NCBI GenBank assembly: GCA_030706015.1
Contig: JAUZPI010000040.1
Location: 1-41,360, forward strand
Source of the DNA: Bacillota bacterium
GTDB lineage: Bacteria > Bacillota > Clostridia > Clostridiales > Clostridiaceae
Direction: 5' to 3'
DNA length: 41,360 bases
Below the pieces are notes generated by a model, which saw nothing but the letters and a program-made list of their open reading frames with translations, had not been told where the DNA came from and ran no database searches. Within the stretch, counting starts at the first letter, position 1, and every line of letters starts with the position of its first letter. The position numbers and the translations under genes are program-made. Below, one piece after another: positions 32,318-41,011 of this stretch.

Positions 32318-32352
32318 ATACCGGATAATTTCAGTGTGCGGTTAAAAAATGA
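32318..32352 (+). repeat. Partial copy of the duplicated hairpin
   Basis: ATAATTTCAGTGTGCGGTTAAAAAATGAGAG-like sequence corresponds to the right half of the hairpin at 37628-37665 (GGTAATTTAAGTGTGCGGT and following A-run). It sits just upstream of the FtsX operon, so the operon is bracketed by direct copies. Confidence 0.6.
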
Positions 32353-32368
32353 GAGCTTTTGAAAAAAG

Positions 32369-32406
32369 ATTATTTAAGGATTATTTAATAATTGGTGATT
32401 TATAAT
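32369..32406 (+). promoter_or_regulatory. Direct repeat and -10 box before the FtsX operon
   Basis: ATTATTTAA occurs twice with an 11-bp period (32369-32377 and 32380-32388), followed by TATAAT at 32401-32406. OmpR-type regulators bind tandem direct repeats of this period near the -35 region. The response regulator encoded downstream is the natural candidate. Confidence 0.5.
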
Positions 32407-32446
32407 GAATTCATGGCCATTAAATAGTCTATGAGAGGTAAGAATT

Positions 32447-34819
32447 ATGTTTTTTAGAATATTAAAAAAAGATTTAAAACGAAAGAAAACAATGAATATT
32501 ATTCTTTTAATATTCATCATATTGGCAACAACATTTTTAGCAAGCAGTGTAAATAATTTAATTGCAGTATCAAAGTCTGTTGCGTATTTTATGGATAAAG
32601 CTAAAACACCGGATTATATTATTTCAGCTTATGATAGGGGAGGAAATGAAGAGCTTGATAAGTGGCTTAATACCTCCAAGTTTATAAATTCTTATGAGAT
32701 TGATAGAAGTACTATGCTTTCTAAGGATGCTATTAAGATAAAGACAGGGGATAGCACTAGAGCGTTTGAACCTTTTGGACAAATACTTCTTCAAGCGCAG
32801 CCAAAGGAGTATGGAAAATTACTTGATAGCAATGGAGAAGAAATTAATCTAAAGGCGGGAGAAATTGCTTTTTCTATAGTTGATAAAAATAAAAACAAAT
32901 TAGAAATTGGGGATAAAGTGCTTATTACCCTGGGTGATATTAAAAAAGAATTTATCATAAAGAAGTTTACCAAGGATGCTATTTTTGGTTCAAGCATGAT
33001 GGAAATGAAAAGGGTTTTAATTAGTGATGAGGATTATCAGATTTTCAAAGCTTACAAAGAAGCTAGTGTTATGGCTAATTACTATATAAAGTCTAATGAT
33101 ACTGCTGCATTAGATAAAGAATTTAAGTCTGTATCCTGCAATTTAATAATTAATTTCGACAAATCTACGCTTAAACCTACCTTTATTTTAGATATGATTC
33201 CATCAAGCGTTTTAATAATAGTAAGTCTTTGCCTCATTTTAATTGCATTTTTGATTTTGCGCTTCACAATAATTTTTACTCTTCAGGATGACTTTAAAGA
33301 GATAGGAGTTATGAAGGCTATCGGTCTTAAAGACTTTGATATTAAAAAGATGTATTTGATAAAATACCTTTCAATAACAATGATTGGAGTTGTAATTGGT
33401 TTTGCAGCAAGCTTTCCCTTTGGCAATATATTTTTAGATCAGTCTAAAGGAAACATGCTAATGGAATCTGCTTCTGGGAATATACCTGTTAATATAGTAT
33501 GTTCTATTTTTATAGTTATAATAGTTCTTTTATTTTGTTACACCTGTACAAGAAAATTAAATAAATTTTCAGCAATAGATGCCATTAGAAATGGAAGTAA
33601 TGGTGAAAGTTTTAAAGGTAAGAGGAGATTAAAGCTTAAGAATAATAAAAGCATAAATATACCTATTTTTATAGCTTTAAATGATATATTCTGTAATGTA
33701 AAGAGGTTTGCAGTGTTAATTTTAACCTTCTGCATAGGAACAATTTTAATCATCATTCCTTTAAACACAATAAATACCTTAAAAGACGGAAATATTATCA
33801 AGATATTTGGTATGGAGAGCAGTGATGTCTTCATAGAGACTGATAAAATGGATAAATACACCATGGAGGCTGACAAAGAAGAGTATTTAAAGGATATTGA
33901 AAACCTAAAACAATCCTTTAGTAATATCGGAGTAGATGTGAAGCTTCATGGAGAGGTAATGTATAGACTTAAATTTTATGCCGAGGATAAAGATAACGTT
34001 TTACCCTTAATGGCTGAACAATCTCTAAATAATGATATTGATAAGCATAGTGTTCTAAAGGGCAAGATGCCTGAACTAGAAAACGAAGCAGCTATAACTG
34101 AAATGGTAGCTAAAAAATTAAAGGTCTCAATTGGAGATACGATTTATACACAAATAGGAAAGGATAAAAAGGAATTAATAGTAACAGGTATATACGAAAG
34201 TATGAATAACATGGGTGAATCAGTAAGACTAAATCCCCAAATTGACATCGATTTTAAATATTTAGCACTTGTACTGCCTTTTCAAGGTGATTTTCAAGGA
34301 AAGGAAGCTCCTCAGGTACTAATAAATAGATTAAAAGATAAGTATCCAAGTTATCTGATTCAAAATTCGCAAGAATATGTTTCAAAGTATATAGGAAGCT
34401 CCTTAGAACAATTTGATACCATGAAGAATTTAATAGTTCTTGTAGTAATCTGCATCAATGCTCTAATTACAATTTTAATGATGAAAACTTTCATTACTAA
34501 AGAAAAAGGTGAAATAGCAATGCTGAAAAGTGTTGGCTTTAGAAACAGCTCCATTAGATTTTGGCAAGCAGCCAGGATAAGCATAGTTCTTGCAATTGCA
34601 ATTGTTTTAGGAATTATAGTGTCTAATTTCCTTGGACCTTTTGCTGTAGGTGAGTTATTTGGAATGATGGGGGTTCATAACATTACTTTTAAAGTACAGC
34701 CATTAGAGGTATATGTATTATATCCTATTATATTACTTGCAGTAACAACAGCTGTTGCATACCTAAGTGCTGGAGCCGCGAAAAAAGTAGATTTAAAAGA
34801 AATTAATGATATGGAATAA
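32447..34819 (+). CDS. FtsX-like ABC permease with two extracellular domains
   Basis: The product is 790 residues. The architecture is one helix at about 19-39, a large extracellular domain (about 40-250), three helices (about 254-385), a second single helix (about 420-443), a second extracellular domain (about 450-655) and three helices (about 660-770). FtsX motifs KEIGVMKAIGLKDFDIKKMYLIKY and GEIAMLKSVGFRNSSIRFWQAAR mark the coupling loops of each half. This duplicated MacB/FtsX-like type is found in Firmicute systems that sense or expel peptide antibiotics or lipids. The ribosome binding site is GAGAGG. It leads the operon permease-ATPase-response regulator-kinase. It differs from BceB-type permeases (about 650 residues, ten helices). 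Confidence 0.85.
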   Translation: MFFRILKKDLKRKKTMNIILLIFIILATTFLASSVNNLIAVSKSVAYFMDKAKTPDYIISAYDRGGNEELDKWLNTSKFINSYEIDRSTMLSKDAIKIKTGDSTRAFEPFGQILLQAQPKEYGKLLDSNGEEINLKAGEIAFSIVDKNKNKLEIGDKVLITLGDIKKEFIIKKFTKDAIFGSSMMEMKRVLISDEDYQIFKAYKEASVMANYYIKSNDTAALDKEFKSVSCNLIINFDKSTLKPTFILDMIPSSVLIIVSLCLILIAFLILRFTIIFTLQDDFKEIGVMKAIGLKDFDIKKMYLIKYLSITMIGVVIGFAASFPFGNIFLDQSKGNMLMESASGNIPVNIVCSIFIVIIVLLFCYTCTRKLNKFSAIDAIRNGSNGESFKGKRRLKLKNNKSINIPIFIALNDIFCNVKRFAVLILTFCIGTILIIIPLNTINTLKDGNIIKIFGMESSDVFIETDKMDKYTMEADKEEYLKDIENLKQSFSNIGVDVKLHGEVMYRLKFYAEDKDNVLPLMAEQSLNNDIDKHSVLKGKMPELENEAAITEMVAKKLKVSIGDTIYTQIGKDKKELIVTGIYESMNNMGESVRLNPQIDIDFKYLALVLPFQGDFQGKEAPQVLINRLKDKYPSYLIQNSQEYVSKYIGSSLEQFDTMKNLIVLVVICINALITILMMKTFITKEKGEIAMLKSVGFRNSSIRFWQAARISIVLAIAIVLGIIVSNFLGPFAVGELFGMMGVHNITFKVQPLEVYVLYPIILLAVTTAVAYLSAGAAKKVDLKEINDME

Positions 34820-34832
34820 GGAGGGGTTTGAG

Positions 34833-35594
34833 ATGAGTTCATTAAAAGTTAAGGATTTATGTAAAACCTATATTATAAATAAAATTCAAAATAATGTTTT
34901 AAGAAATGTGAGCTTCGAAATTAATGAGGGTGAAATGGTTGCTATTATGGGGCCCAGCGGTTCAGGTAAATCAACTCTTCTTTATGTAGTCAGCGGAATG
35001 GATAATTTAACTGCGGGTAAGGTGGATTATTTCGGAAAGGAAATGGAGACTCTTACACCAAATGAAATGAGTGATTTAAGGCTTGATGAGATGGGATTTA
35101 TTTTTCAGCAAATGCATATGTTAAAAAATCTTTCAATATATGATAATATTATATTACCAGCATATCAGTCAAAAAGAGGCAAAGATAGAAAAGAAATCAA
35201 TGACAGAGCAAGGGAGCTTATGCATAAGCTTGGAATAAGCGAAATTGCAGAAAATGATACAAATCAGGTTTCTGGTGGACAGCTTCAAAGGGCATGTATT
35301 TGCAGAAGTTTAATAAACTCACCAAAGATGATTTTTGCTGATGAACCTACAGGTGCTCTAAACCAGCAGAATTCTAGAGAAGTTATGAAGGAACTTAATA
35401 GAATTAACCAGGAAGGTACAACGGTTATGCTTGTTACCCACGATATGAAGGTTGCAGCAAAGTGCGGCAGGATAATGTATATTGAAGACGGAGTAATAAA
35501 AGGTGAAATTGCTTTAGGAGAGTTTACCCTAGAAAATAGTATTAAGGAAAGAGAAAGAAAGGTCAGTAATTGGCTAATTGAGATGGGATGGTAA
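34833..35594 (+). CDS. ABC ATPase of the FtsX-type system
   Basis: The product is 253 residues from ATG 34833, with AAGGAGG upstream; the longer in-frame start at 34806 overlaps the permease gene. Walker A GPSGSGKST (about 40-48), Q-loop FIFQQMHML, signature VSGGQLQRA and Walker B MIFADEPTGAL are all intact. It belongs to the LolD/MacB-type ATPase group. A C-terminal extension (about 220-253, FTLENSIKERERKVSNWLI) follows the usual end of the domain. It lies 13 bases after the permease gene and 1 base before the regulator gene. Confidence 0.92.
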   Translation: MSSLKVKDLCKTYIINKIQNNVLRNVSFEINEGEMVAIMGPSGSGKSTLLYVVSGMDNLTAGKVDYFGKEMETLTPNEMSDLRLDEMGFIFQQMHMLKNLSIYDNIILPAYQSKRGKDRKEINDRARELMHKLGISEIAENDTNQVSGGQLQRACICRSLINSPKMIFADEPTGALNQQNSREVMKELNRINQEGTTVMLVTHDMKVAAKCGRIMYIEDGVIKGEIALGEFTLENSIKERERKVSNWLIEMGW

Positions 35595-35595
35595 T

Positions 35596-36276
35596 ATGAT
35601 AGACTTACTACTGGTAGAAGATAATTTAGAGCTGGCAGATTTGATTTGCACTTTCTTAAAAAAGGATGGTTTTAGTATTATAAATGTGGATAGTGGAGAA
35701 AAAGCCTTACAGTTTTTTGAAAAGGATACTGCTAAGATTGTGCTTTTAGACATAATGCTGCCTGGTATAGATGGTTTTACAGTATGTTCAAGCCTTAGAA
35801 AAAATCATAACACACCAATTATTATAATGAGTGCAAAGGTTAATAAGGAGGACAAGATTAATGGTTTTACACTTGGTGCTGACGATTATATTGAAAAGCC
35901 AGTAGATGTGGATATTTTGAGTGCAAAAGTTTCAGCATTGATGAAAAGAAACTATGAGCTTAAGGAAAAACGGACTATTATAAATTCTGGCGCTATTTCA
36001 ATTAACAAGCAAGCAAATGAAGTGTATCTTAATGGAAAGCTGTTAAGCATGACCTCCAAGGAGTTTGAGCTGTTACTTCTACTAGTAGAGAATCCTGGTA
36101 AGACCCTGAGAAAGGATTATCTGTTTGATAAAATTTGGGGAGCGGAAAGCTTTAGTGAAAATCAAACACTAACTGTTCATATAAAGATGCTCAGGGATAA
36201 GATTGAAGATGATCCCAAAAAACCGAAAAGGATTGTTACACTTTGGGGAGTAGGCTATAAGTATGAAGAAATTTGA
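35596..36276 (+). CDS. OmpR-family response regulator
   Basis: The product is 226 residues. ATG 35596 follows the ATPase stop by one base; the longer in-frame start at 35578 would extend into the ATPase gene. The receiver domain (1-115) has the acidic pocket Glu8/Asp9, phospho-acceptor Asp52 (LLDIMLPG) and Lys102 (YIEKPVD). The winged-helix DNA-binding domain (about 130-226) ends VTLWGVGYKYEEI with TLTVHIKMLRDKIEDDP as recognition region. It overlaps the kinase gene by 14 bases. It probably controls the operon through the ATTATTTAA repeat at 32369. Confidence 0.92.
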   Translation: MIDLLLVEDNLELADLICTFLKKDGFSIINVDSGEKALQFFEKDTAKIVLLDIMLPGIDGFTVCSSLRKNHNTPIIIMSAKVNKEDKINGFTLGADDYIEKPVDVDILSAKVSALMKRNYELKEKRTIINSGAISINKQANEVYLNGKLLSMTSKEFELLLLLVENPGKTLRKDYLFDKIWGAESFSENQTLTVHIKMLRDKIEDDPKKPKRIVTLWGVGYKYEEI

Positions 36277-37534
36277 TAAAATAATTGCAATTGTTATTGG
36301 TATTTATTTAATGACTTCACTTGGGTTAGCTGCCTTATTTCAAAGGGTGAATAACAAATCAAACAGTGAATATAAAGTAGAGATAAATAGAATATACTCA
36401 GGCTTAGGGGAGGGCGGCTCCTTTTCTGAGCCTGATTTAAATTCTTATAAATTTGTAAAATCAGTGTCCTTTTTACCTGAATCTGCCCTGACAAGCAAGG
36501 CGGATAATGTTAAATTCTATAAAAGTACAAATGGATTAGAATATGAAGTACGACCTTTGTATACTGGAGATAAATTAATAGGTTATGTTAGATTTAATTA
36601 TAAAGATTGGAATTCAAATAATAGCAGCTTATTAAAATTAGAAATTGTATTATTTATCTATTCAGCAATAATAGTTTCAGTGCTATTGTATATTAGAAAT
36701 TCAATTCTTAAACCTTTTAATATTTTAAGTGAGATGCCTTATGAATTATCAAAAGGTAATTTTAAAGAGGGGCTTAAGGAGAGTAAAAACAGATATTTTG
36801 GTAAGTTTATCTGGGGAATCAATATGCTTAGGGATAATTTGGATTATCATAAGATAAAAGAAATTAAGCTTGAAAAGGATAAGAAGCTTTTATTACTTTC
36901 CATTTCTCATGATATAAAAACCCCCTTAAACTCAATTAAGTTGTACGCCAAGGCTATAGAGGAAGAGGTCTATGACACTAATGAAAAGAAAGTACTGGCA
37001 GCAAGGCAAATACAAGAAAAATCATTAGAAATAGAACGCTTCGTAAAGGAAATAATAAAAACCTCCAGTGAAGATATACTTCAAATCGAAATAAAGAATA
37101 GTGAATTTTATTTAAAAGATTTAATTGATAAGGTAATAATAGCCTATAAAGAAAAATGTAACTTAAAAATGATTGATTTTATTGTTGAAGACTACAGTAA
37201 TAAATTAGTTAAAGGCGATTTGGACAGAGTATTTGAAGTTATAGGAAATATTATAGAAAATGCCTTTAAGTATGGTGATGGGAAGGAAATAAAATTATCT
37301 TTTTATGAAGAGGATTATTGCCAGCTTATTAAAATATTTAATAGTGGAGAAACAATAAGTGAAAATGAATTTAATCATATTTTCGACAGCTTCTATAGAG
37401 GCAGCAATGCAAAGGACAAACAAGGAAATGGCCTAGGGCTTTATATCTGCAAATATACAATGGAAAAGATGGACGGAGAAATTTTTGCAGAGTGCCACAG
37501 AGAAGGCATGTGCTTTACATTGGTATTAAGATAA
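36263..37534 (+). CDS. Sensor histidine kinase
   Basis: The product is 423 residues. Two membrane helices (about 5-27 and 127-145) flank an extracellular sensor of about 100 residues without a recognised domain. A HAMP-like linker (about 150-200) is followed by the phospho-acceptor His216 (SISHDIKTPLNS), N-box IGNIIENAFKYGDG and G2-box GNGLGLYICK. All catalytic boxes are intact. A real extracellular sensor distinguishes it from the BceS-type kinases, which lack one and sense through their transporter. Here the FtsX protein and the kinase may both detect the stimulus. The gene overlaps the regulator by 14 bases. Confidence 0.9.
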   Translation: MKKFDKIIAIVIGIYLMTSLGLAALFQRVNNKSNSEYKVEINRIYSGLGEGGSFSEPDLNSYKFVKSVSFLPESALTSKADNVKFYKSTNGLEYEVRPLYTGDKLIGYVRFNYKDWNSNNSSLLKLEIVLFIYSAIIVSVLLYIRNSILKPFNILSEMPYELSKGNFKEGLKESKNRYFGKFIWGINMLRDNLDYHKIKEIKLEKDKKLLLLSISHDIKTPLNSIKLYAKAIEEEVYDTNEKKVLAARQIQEKSLEIERFVKEIIKTSSEDILQIEIKNSEFYLKDLIDKVIIAYKEKCNLKMIDFIVEDYSNKLVKGDLDRVFEVIGNIIENAFKYGDGKEIKLSFYEEDYCQLIKIFNSGETISENEFNHIFDSFYRGSNAKDKQGNGLGLYICKYTMEKMDGEIFAECHREGMCFTLVLR

Positions 37535-37627
37535 CTCAACAGTTAGAGGACTTCATACACTTATTCCTTTCTTTGGATAAGATGTCATCCTTTTAAGGCA
37601 TTTGTAATACTAGAAATTAATATAAAT

Positions 37628-37658
37628 AACCGCACATCTGGTAATTTAAGTGTGCGGT
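37628..37658 (-). terminator. Hairpin (copy 2 of the duplicated flank)
   Basis: AACCGCACA pairs with TGTGCGGT. It is nearly identical to 31202-31233 and has the same position relative to a copy of the same gene's 3' end. It lies 94 bases after the kinase gene, on which it could also act. Confidence 0.7.
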
Positions 37659-37671
37659 CAAAAATCGTGAG

Positions 37672-37890
37672 TTATAAAGTATATTTCTTAGAATCATTAC
37701 TTTCAAAGGATTTTACAAGCCCATAGATTAGATTATCTGGCTCAATTCCTTCTAGATGCAACACATCAATTACTTCAACAAGCATACGATTGCTGGCATC
37801 ATCTATCAATATATCAGAATCCTTTTATGAAGCCAACTGCATTAGCTCCATTTTATAATATCCAATTAACCTTATTACCAGGATAACCCT
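37672..37890 (-). pseudogene. Decayed duplicate of the flavin-reductase-like gene
   Basis: On the minus strand the last 50 or so codons closely match the gene at 31246-31671 (SNRMLVEVIDVLHLEG and ESNDSKKYTL). About 225 bases of the middle are deleted, joining an ATGAAGCCAACTGCATTAGCTCC-like 5' segment to the tail out of frame. Beyond it, CCATTTTATAAT-CC-TTAA-C-TATTA at about 37850-37880 matches the start region of the GNAT gene at 32221-32255, so the duplicated block once included both genes. A weak inverted repeat at 37885-37906 (CCTAGA/TCTAGG) follows. The whole gap 37535-37995 holds no other gene. Confidence 0.8.
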
Positions 37891-37995
37891 AGATTGCATC
37901 TAGGTTACATTAAAGTTCAAACAGTGAAGTGCGATAAACAACTGTAGTCATGTGACTAGAAAAAAATGAGTACAAGTAAGGAGAGAAGTGTAAAT

Positions 37996-39639
37996 ATGAA
38001 GAATTATCTAAAAAAATTACTAAAGAAGAAACTATTATTGTTACTCATTATGCCAATAATTGCACTAGGCATTACTTTATTTGGGCTGTATTATTTGCAA
38101 AAAGTATCAACAATTCAATCCCTAGAAAGAGATCATATAGAATTACTTTGGAAGAATAAATATTATCTAACTCAGTACATTGAAAAAGGAGATAAGGATT
38201 CACTAGAAGAGTTCCTTAGTGGACGAGATGATATGGAAAAACTGCCGAAAGAAGTAATCTCTATTGTGAATTGGTTAGATAAAACCCTATTACCAAAGGA
38301 AATGGGTCAGGCTATTGATTTGTGTAACAAAGATATCGATGAACTTGAATCGAGTTTGAAGCTGGTTAATGACTATAAAGCAGGAACTATTGATAATCAA
38401 AAATTTGTACAATCAACAGATGAAAACTTTAAGAAAATGAAGGAATATAGTGATGAATTTCATGGGGTATTTATTCAAGTTGAGACTAAAGTAGATGTTA
38501 TTGTTATTGTATTGATAGTTTTAGCAAATCTTATAATGTTAATTATAAGCTATAGGATAGTTAAAGGTATGAAAAGAGATATTAGGTCTTTGTCAAAAAT
38601 ATGTTCACAAATTGCAGATGGTGAACTCACTACTATAGAAGAAAAATTTGATTCTGATGAAATGGGAAGTTTAGCAAGTGAGTTTAATATTATGGTAAAT
38701 GATCTTAAAAACATTATTAGTAACATTAGCGGACATTCACTTCAAATGACCCATATGGCTGAAGATCTAAATCTAGGTGCTGAGCAAAGTGCAAAGGCTA
38801 CGGAAGATATTTCTTTTGCACTACAGAACATATCTTCTGGAGCAGCCATGCAATCATCAAAAGTATCAGATGCATCTAGCTTAATAAACAAAACGGTTGA
38901 TGCAATTAAAGAAATTTCAATTAGCAACAGCGAAGTTGCTAATTCTTCACTTAATGCTTCAACATCAGTGAATCATGGCAAGGAAAAAATAGAAGAGAGT
39001 ATTAAGCAAATGAATAAAATTCATGATGGGGTCATAGATTCTGTTGGGCTAGTAAGCCAGCTTGGTGAAAAAACAAAGGAAATAGGAGGTATCTTAGATA
39101 TAATTAATGGTATATCAAGCCAAACAAACTTATTAGCTTTAAATGCCGCAATTGAGGCTGCAAGAGCAGGAGAAGTAGGAAAAGGATTCAGCGTTGTGGC
39201 TGAGGAAATAAGAAAGCTGGCAGAACAATCATCAGAGTCTACTAAGAGGATTAATGGTATAATTAGTGAAATTAAGGATAATACTCGTATAGTTGTTGAT
39301 TCAATAAACAGCAGTACAAGTTCTGTTAAAGAGGGTATCAATATTATTAATATGGCAGGCAGCTCATTTAGTGATATAGAATCTGCTATGGACAAGGTAA
39401 CAAGAGAAATACAAGCCGTTTCAAACTCTATAAAAACAGTTACTCAGGACAGTGAACTTGTGAAAGCAAATATAGATGAGATTTTTGAGGTTGCACAAAC
39501 TACATCAAATAGCACAATAGCAGTTGCAGCAACTTCGGAAGAGCAGACTGCTTCTGTACAGGAGATAGCATCATTATCAAGTAATCTTTCAAAAATGGCA
39601 GAGGATTTAAAACTTCTAATCTCAAAATTTAAAGTTTAA
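37996..39639 (+). CDS. Methyl-accepting chemotaxis protein
   Basis: The product is 547 residues from ATG 37996, which has AAGGAG about 12 bases upstream; an in-frame ATG at 37966 has none. Transmembrane helices at about 13-33 and 166-188 enclose an extracellular helical sensor of about 130 residues with many charged residues, likely a four-helix bundle. A HAMP domain (about 189-245) leads to the long cytoplasmic coiled coil with the signalling tip ISSQTNLLALNAAIEAARAG, which binds CheA and CheW. The ligand is unknown. No che genes are nearby, as is usual for scattered receptors. Confidence 0.92.
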   Translation: MKNYLKKLLKKKLLLLLIMPIIALGITLFGLYYLQKVSTIQSLERDHIELLWKNKYYLTQYIEKGDKDSLEEFLSGRDDMEKLPKEVISIVNWLDKTLLPKEMGQAIDLCNKDIDELESSLKLVNDYKAGTIDNQKFVQSTDENFKKMKEYSDEFHGVFIQVETKVDVIVIVLIVLANLIMLIISYRIVKGMKRDIRSLSKICSQIADGELTTIEEKFDSDEMGSLASEFNIMVNDLKNIISNISGHSLQMTHMAEDLNLGAEQSAKATEDISFALQNISSGAAMQSSKVSDASSLINKTVDAIKEISISNSEVANSSLNASTSVNHGKEKIEESIKQMNKIHDGVIDSVGLVSQLGEKTKEIGGILDIINGISSQTNLLALNAAIEAARAGEVGKGFSVVAEEIRKLAEQSSESTKRINGIISEIKDNTRIVVDSINSSTSSVKEGINIINMAGSSFSDIESAMDKVTREIQAVSNSIKTVTQDSELVKANIDEIFEVAQTTSNSTIAVAATSEEQTASVQEIASLSSNLSKMAEDLKLLISKFKV

Positions 39640-39659
39640 TAATTTTCATAGAGAGAATA

Positions 39660-39793
39660 ATAAACAGAGTTCTAAGTGTCAAAGACACTTAGAACTCGTT
39701 ATCCTTTAGGGGAAATCGTTATTCAGGGGTGTAACAGCCGTTATCTCCCGCTTACAGAAGTGGGAGTATTACAGTTGGTAGTCATTAGATAAA
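39660..39793 (-). repeat. Palindromic intergenic repeat, copy C
   Basis: This is the longest copy, on the minus strand. It runs from TTTATCTAATGACTACCA through CCCACTTCTGTAAGCGGGAG, ACGGCTGTTACACCCCT and AACGATTTC to a perfect 12-bp hairpin (39669-39680 with 39684-39695) and AGAACTCTGTTTAT. On the plus strand the hairpin lies 29 bases after the chemotaxis gene and may terminate it. Compare copies A (219-326) and B (10733-10782). Confidence 0.7.
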
Positions 39794-39819
39794 AATTAAA
39801 AACTAAAGAGGGGTTCAAA

Positions 39820-40779
39820 ATGAAAATTAGTAAAAGAAAGGTTGTCATAGTTGGATGTGGACTTGTAGGTTCATCAACTGCTTTTAGCTTAGTTACACAA
39901 GGAATTTGTGATGAGGTTTTAATGATAGATATAAACAAGGAAAAGGCCCTGGGCGAAGTACTCGATTTGAGGGACAGTATCCAATATTTAAGTCATAATG
40001 TTAAAGTAAAGGTGGGTACCTATGCTGATTGCGGAGATGCTGATATTATAGTAATTACTGCAGGAGCACCGCCTAAAAAGGGTGAAACCAGATTGGATTC
40101 ATTAGAAATGGGCGTTAAAATATGTAAGTCTATAGTAGAACCTATAATGTCTAGTGGGTTTGATGGGATTTTTATTATAGTTTCCAATCCTGTTGATATT
40201 ATTGCTCATTATGTATATAAATTATCAGGGTTACCTAAAAATCAGGTTATTGGTACTGGCACTGCATTGGATTCTGCCAGACTAAAGAACTATATTGCGG
40301 AGATGGTAAATGTTGACCCAAGGAGTGTACACGCATATTCAATGGGTGAACATGGAGATTCTCAGATGGTGCCCTGGTCAACGGTTACTATTGAAGGAAA
40401 ACAGTTTTATGATGTAATTCAAGATAATAAAGGACTTTTAGGTGATGTGGATTTAAATGAACTTGTTAAGAAGACAGTAAAGGGTGGTTGGGAAATCTAT
40501 AACCGCAAGGGAACAACCTGTTATGGAATTGCTTCTGCTTGTGCTGGCATAATTACAACTATTTTTCAGGATGAAAACAAAATAATTCCAGTATCTACAT
40601 TACTTGAAGGTGAATATGGAGAAAAAGAGGTTTTTGCAGGAGTACCAACTATTTTGAATAGAAAAGGTGCAGCGGATGTATTAGAGATACACATGACTGA
40701 AAATGAGTTATCAAGCTTCAAAGCTTCTGCTGCTGTGATAAAAAAATATATTGAAAAAATAAATGAATTAGGAATTTAA
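39820..40779 (+). CDS. ldh: L-lactate dehydrogenase family protein
   Basis: The product is 319 residues, standard for L-LDH, which reduces pyruvate to lactate with NADH. The NAD fold is at 12-17 (GCGLVG) and Asp37. Catalytic residues are Asp151 and Arg154 (TALDSARL), His178 (GEHGDSQ) and Arg91 (GETRLD). The mobile loop reads GAPPKKGETRLD. At the Gln of typical LDH (NQKPGETR) or Arg of malate dehydrogenase, this protein has Pro85, so preference for pyruvate is not certain; another 2-oxoacid could be the substrate. GAGGGG precedes the ATG. It is a single-gene unit just after repeat copy C. Confidence 0.85.
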   Translation: MKISKRKVVIVGCGLVGSSTAFSLVTQGICDEVLMIDINKEKALGEVLDLRDSIQYLSHNVKVKVGTYADCGDADIIVITAGAPPKKGETRLDSLEMGVKICKSIVEPIMSSGFDGIFIIVSNPVDIIAHYVYKLSGLPKNQVIGTGTALDSARLKNYIAEMVNVDPRSVHAYSMGEHGDSQMVPWSTVTIEGKQFYDVIQDNKGLLGDVDLNELVKKTVKGGWEIYNRKGTTCYGIASACAGIITTIFQDENKIIPVSTLLEGEYGEKEVFAGVPTILNRKGAADVLEIHMTENELSSFKASAAVIKKYIEKINELGI

Positions 40780-40917
40780 AAAATTACAGCTTATACTTCC
40801 GATGTCTTTATAATAGGAAATTATAAATAAATTGCACAAATCTACAGATAAAGGTACAAAATTTTATTATTTCTTACTAATTTCATGCTTAATTAAAAAA
40901 AATCGATAATTTGTGTA

Positions 40918-40946
40918 TTGACTATTAATGGTTATGGGTTTAATAT
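40918..40946 (+). promoter_or_regulatory. Promoter of the DUF2294-like gene
   Basis: TTGACT (40918-40923) and TAATAT (40941-40946) are 17 bp apart. A TATAAT at 40954-40959 is an alternative -10 box. Confidence 0.4.
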
Positions 40947-41011
40947 ATTTTTGTATAATTATTGATTCTAAAATTATTACAAGGACATTCTGGTTAGATT
41001 GAGGTGTTATC

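Noticed and set aside
32447..37534. Classical BceAB-RS bacitracin-type module
   Set aside because: The permease is of the duplicated FtsX type with two extracellular domains, and the kinase has a real extracellular sensor, both unlike Bce systems.
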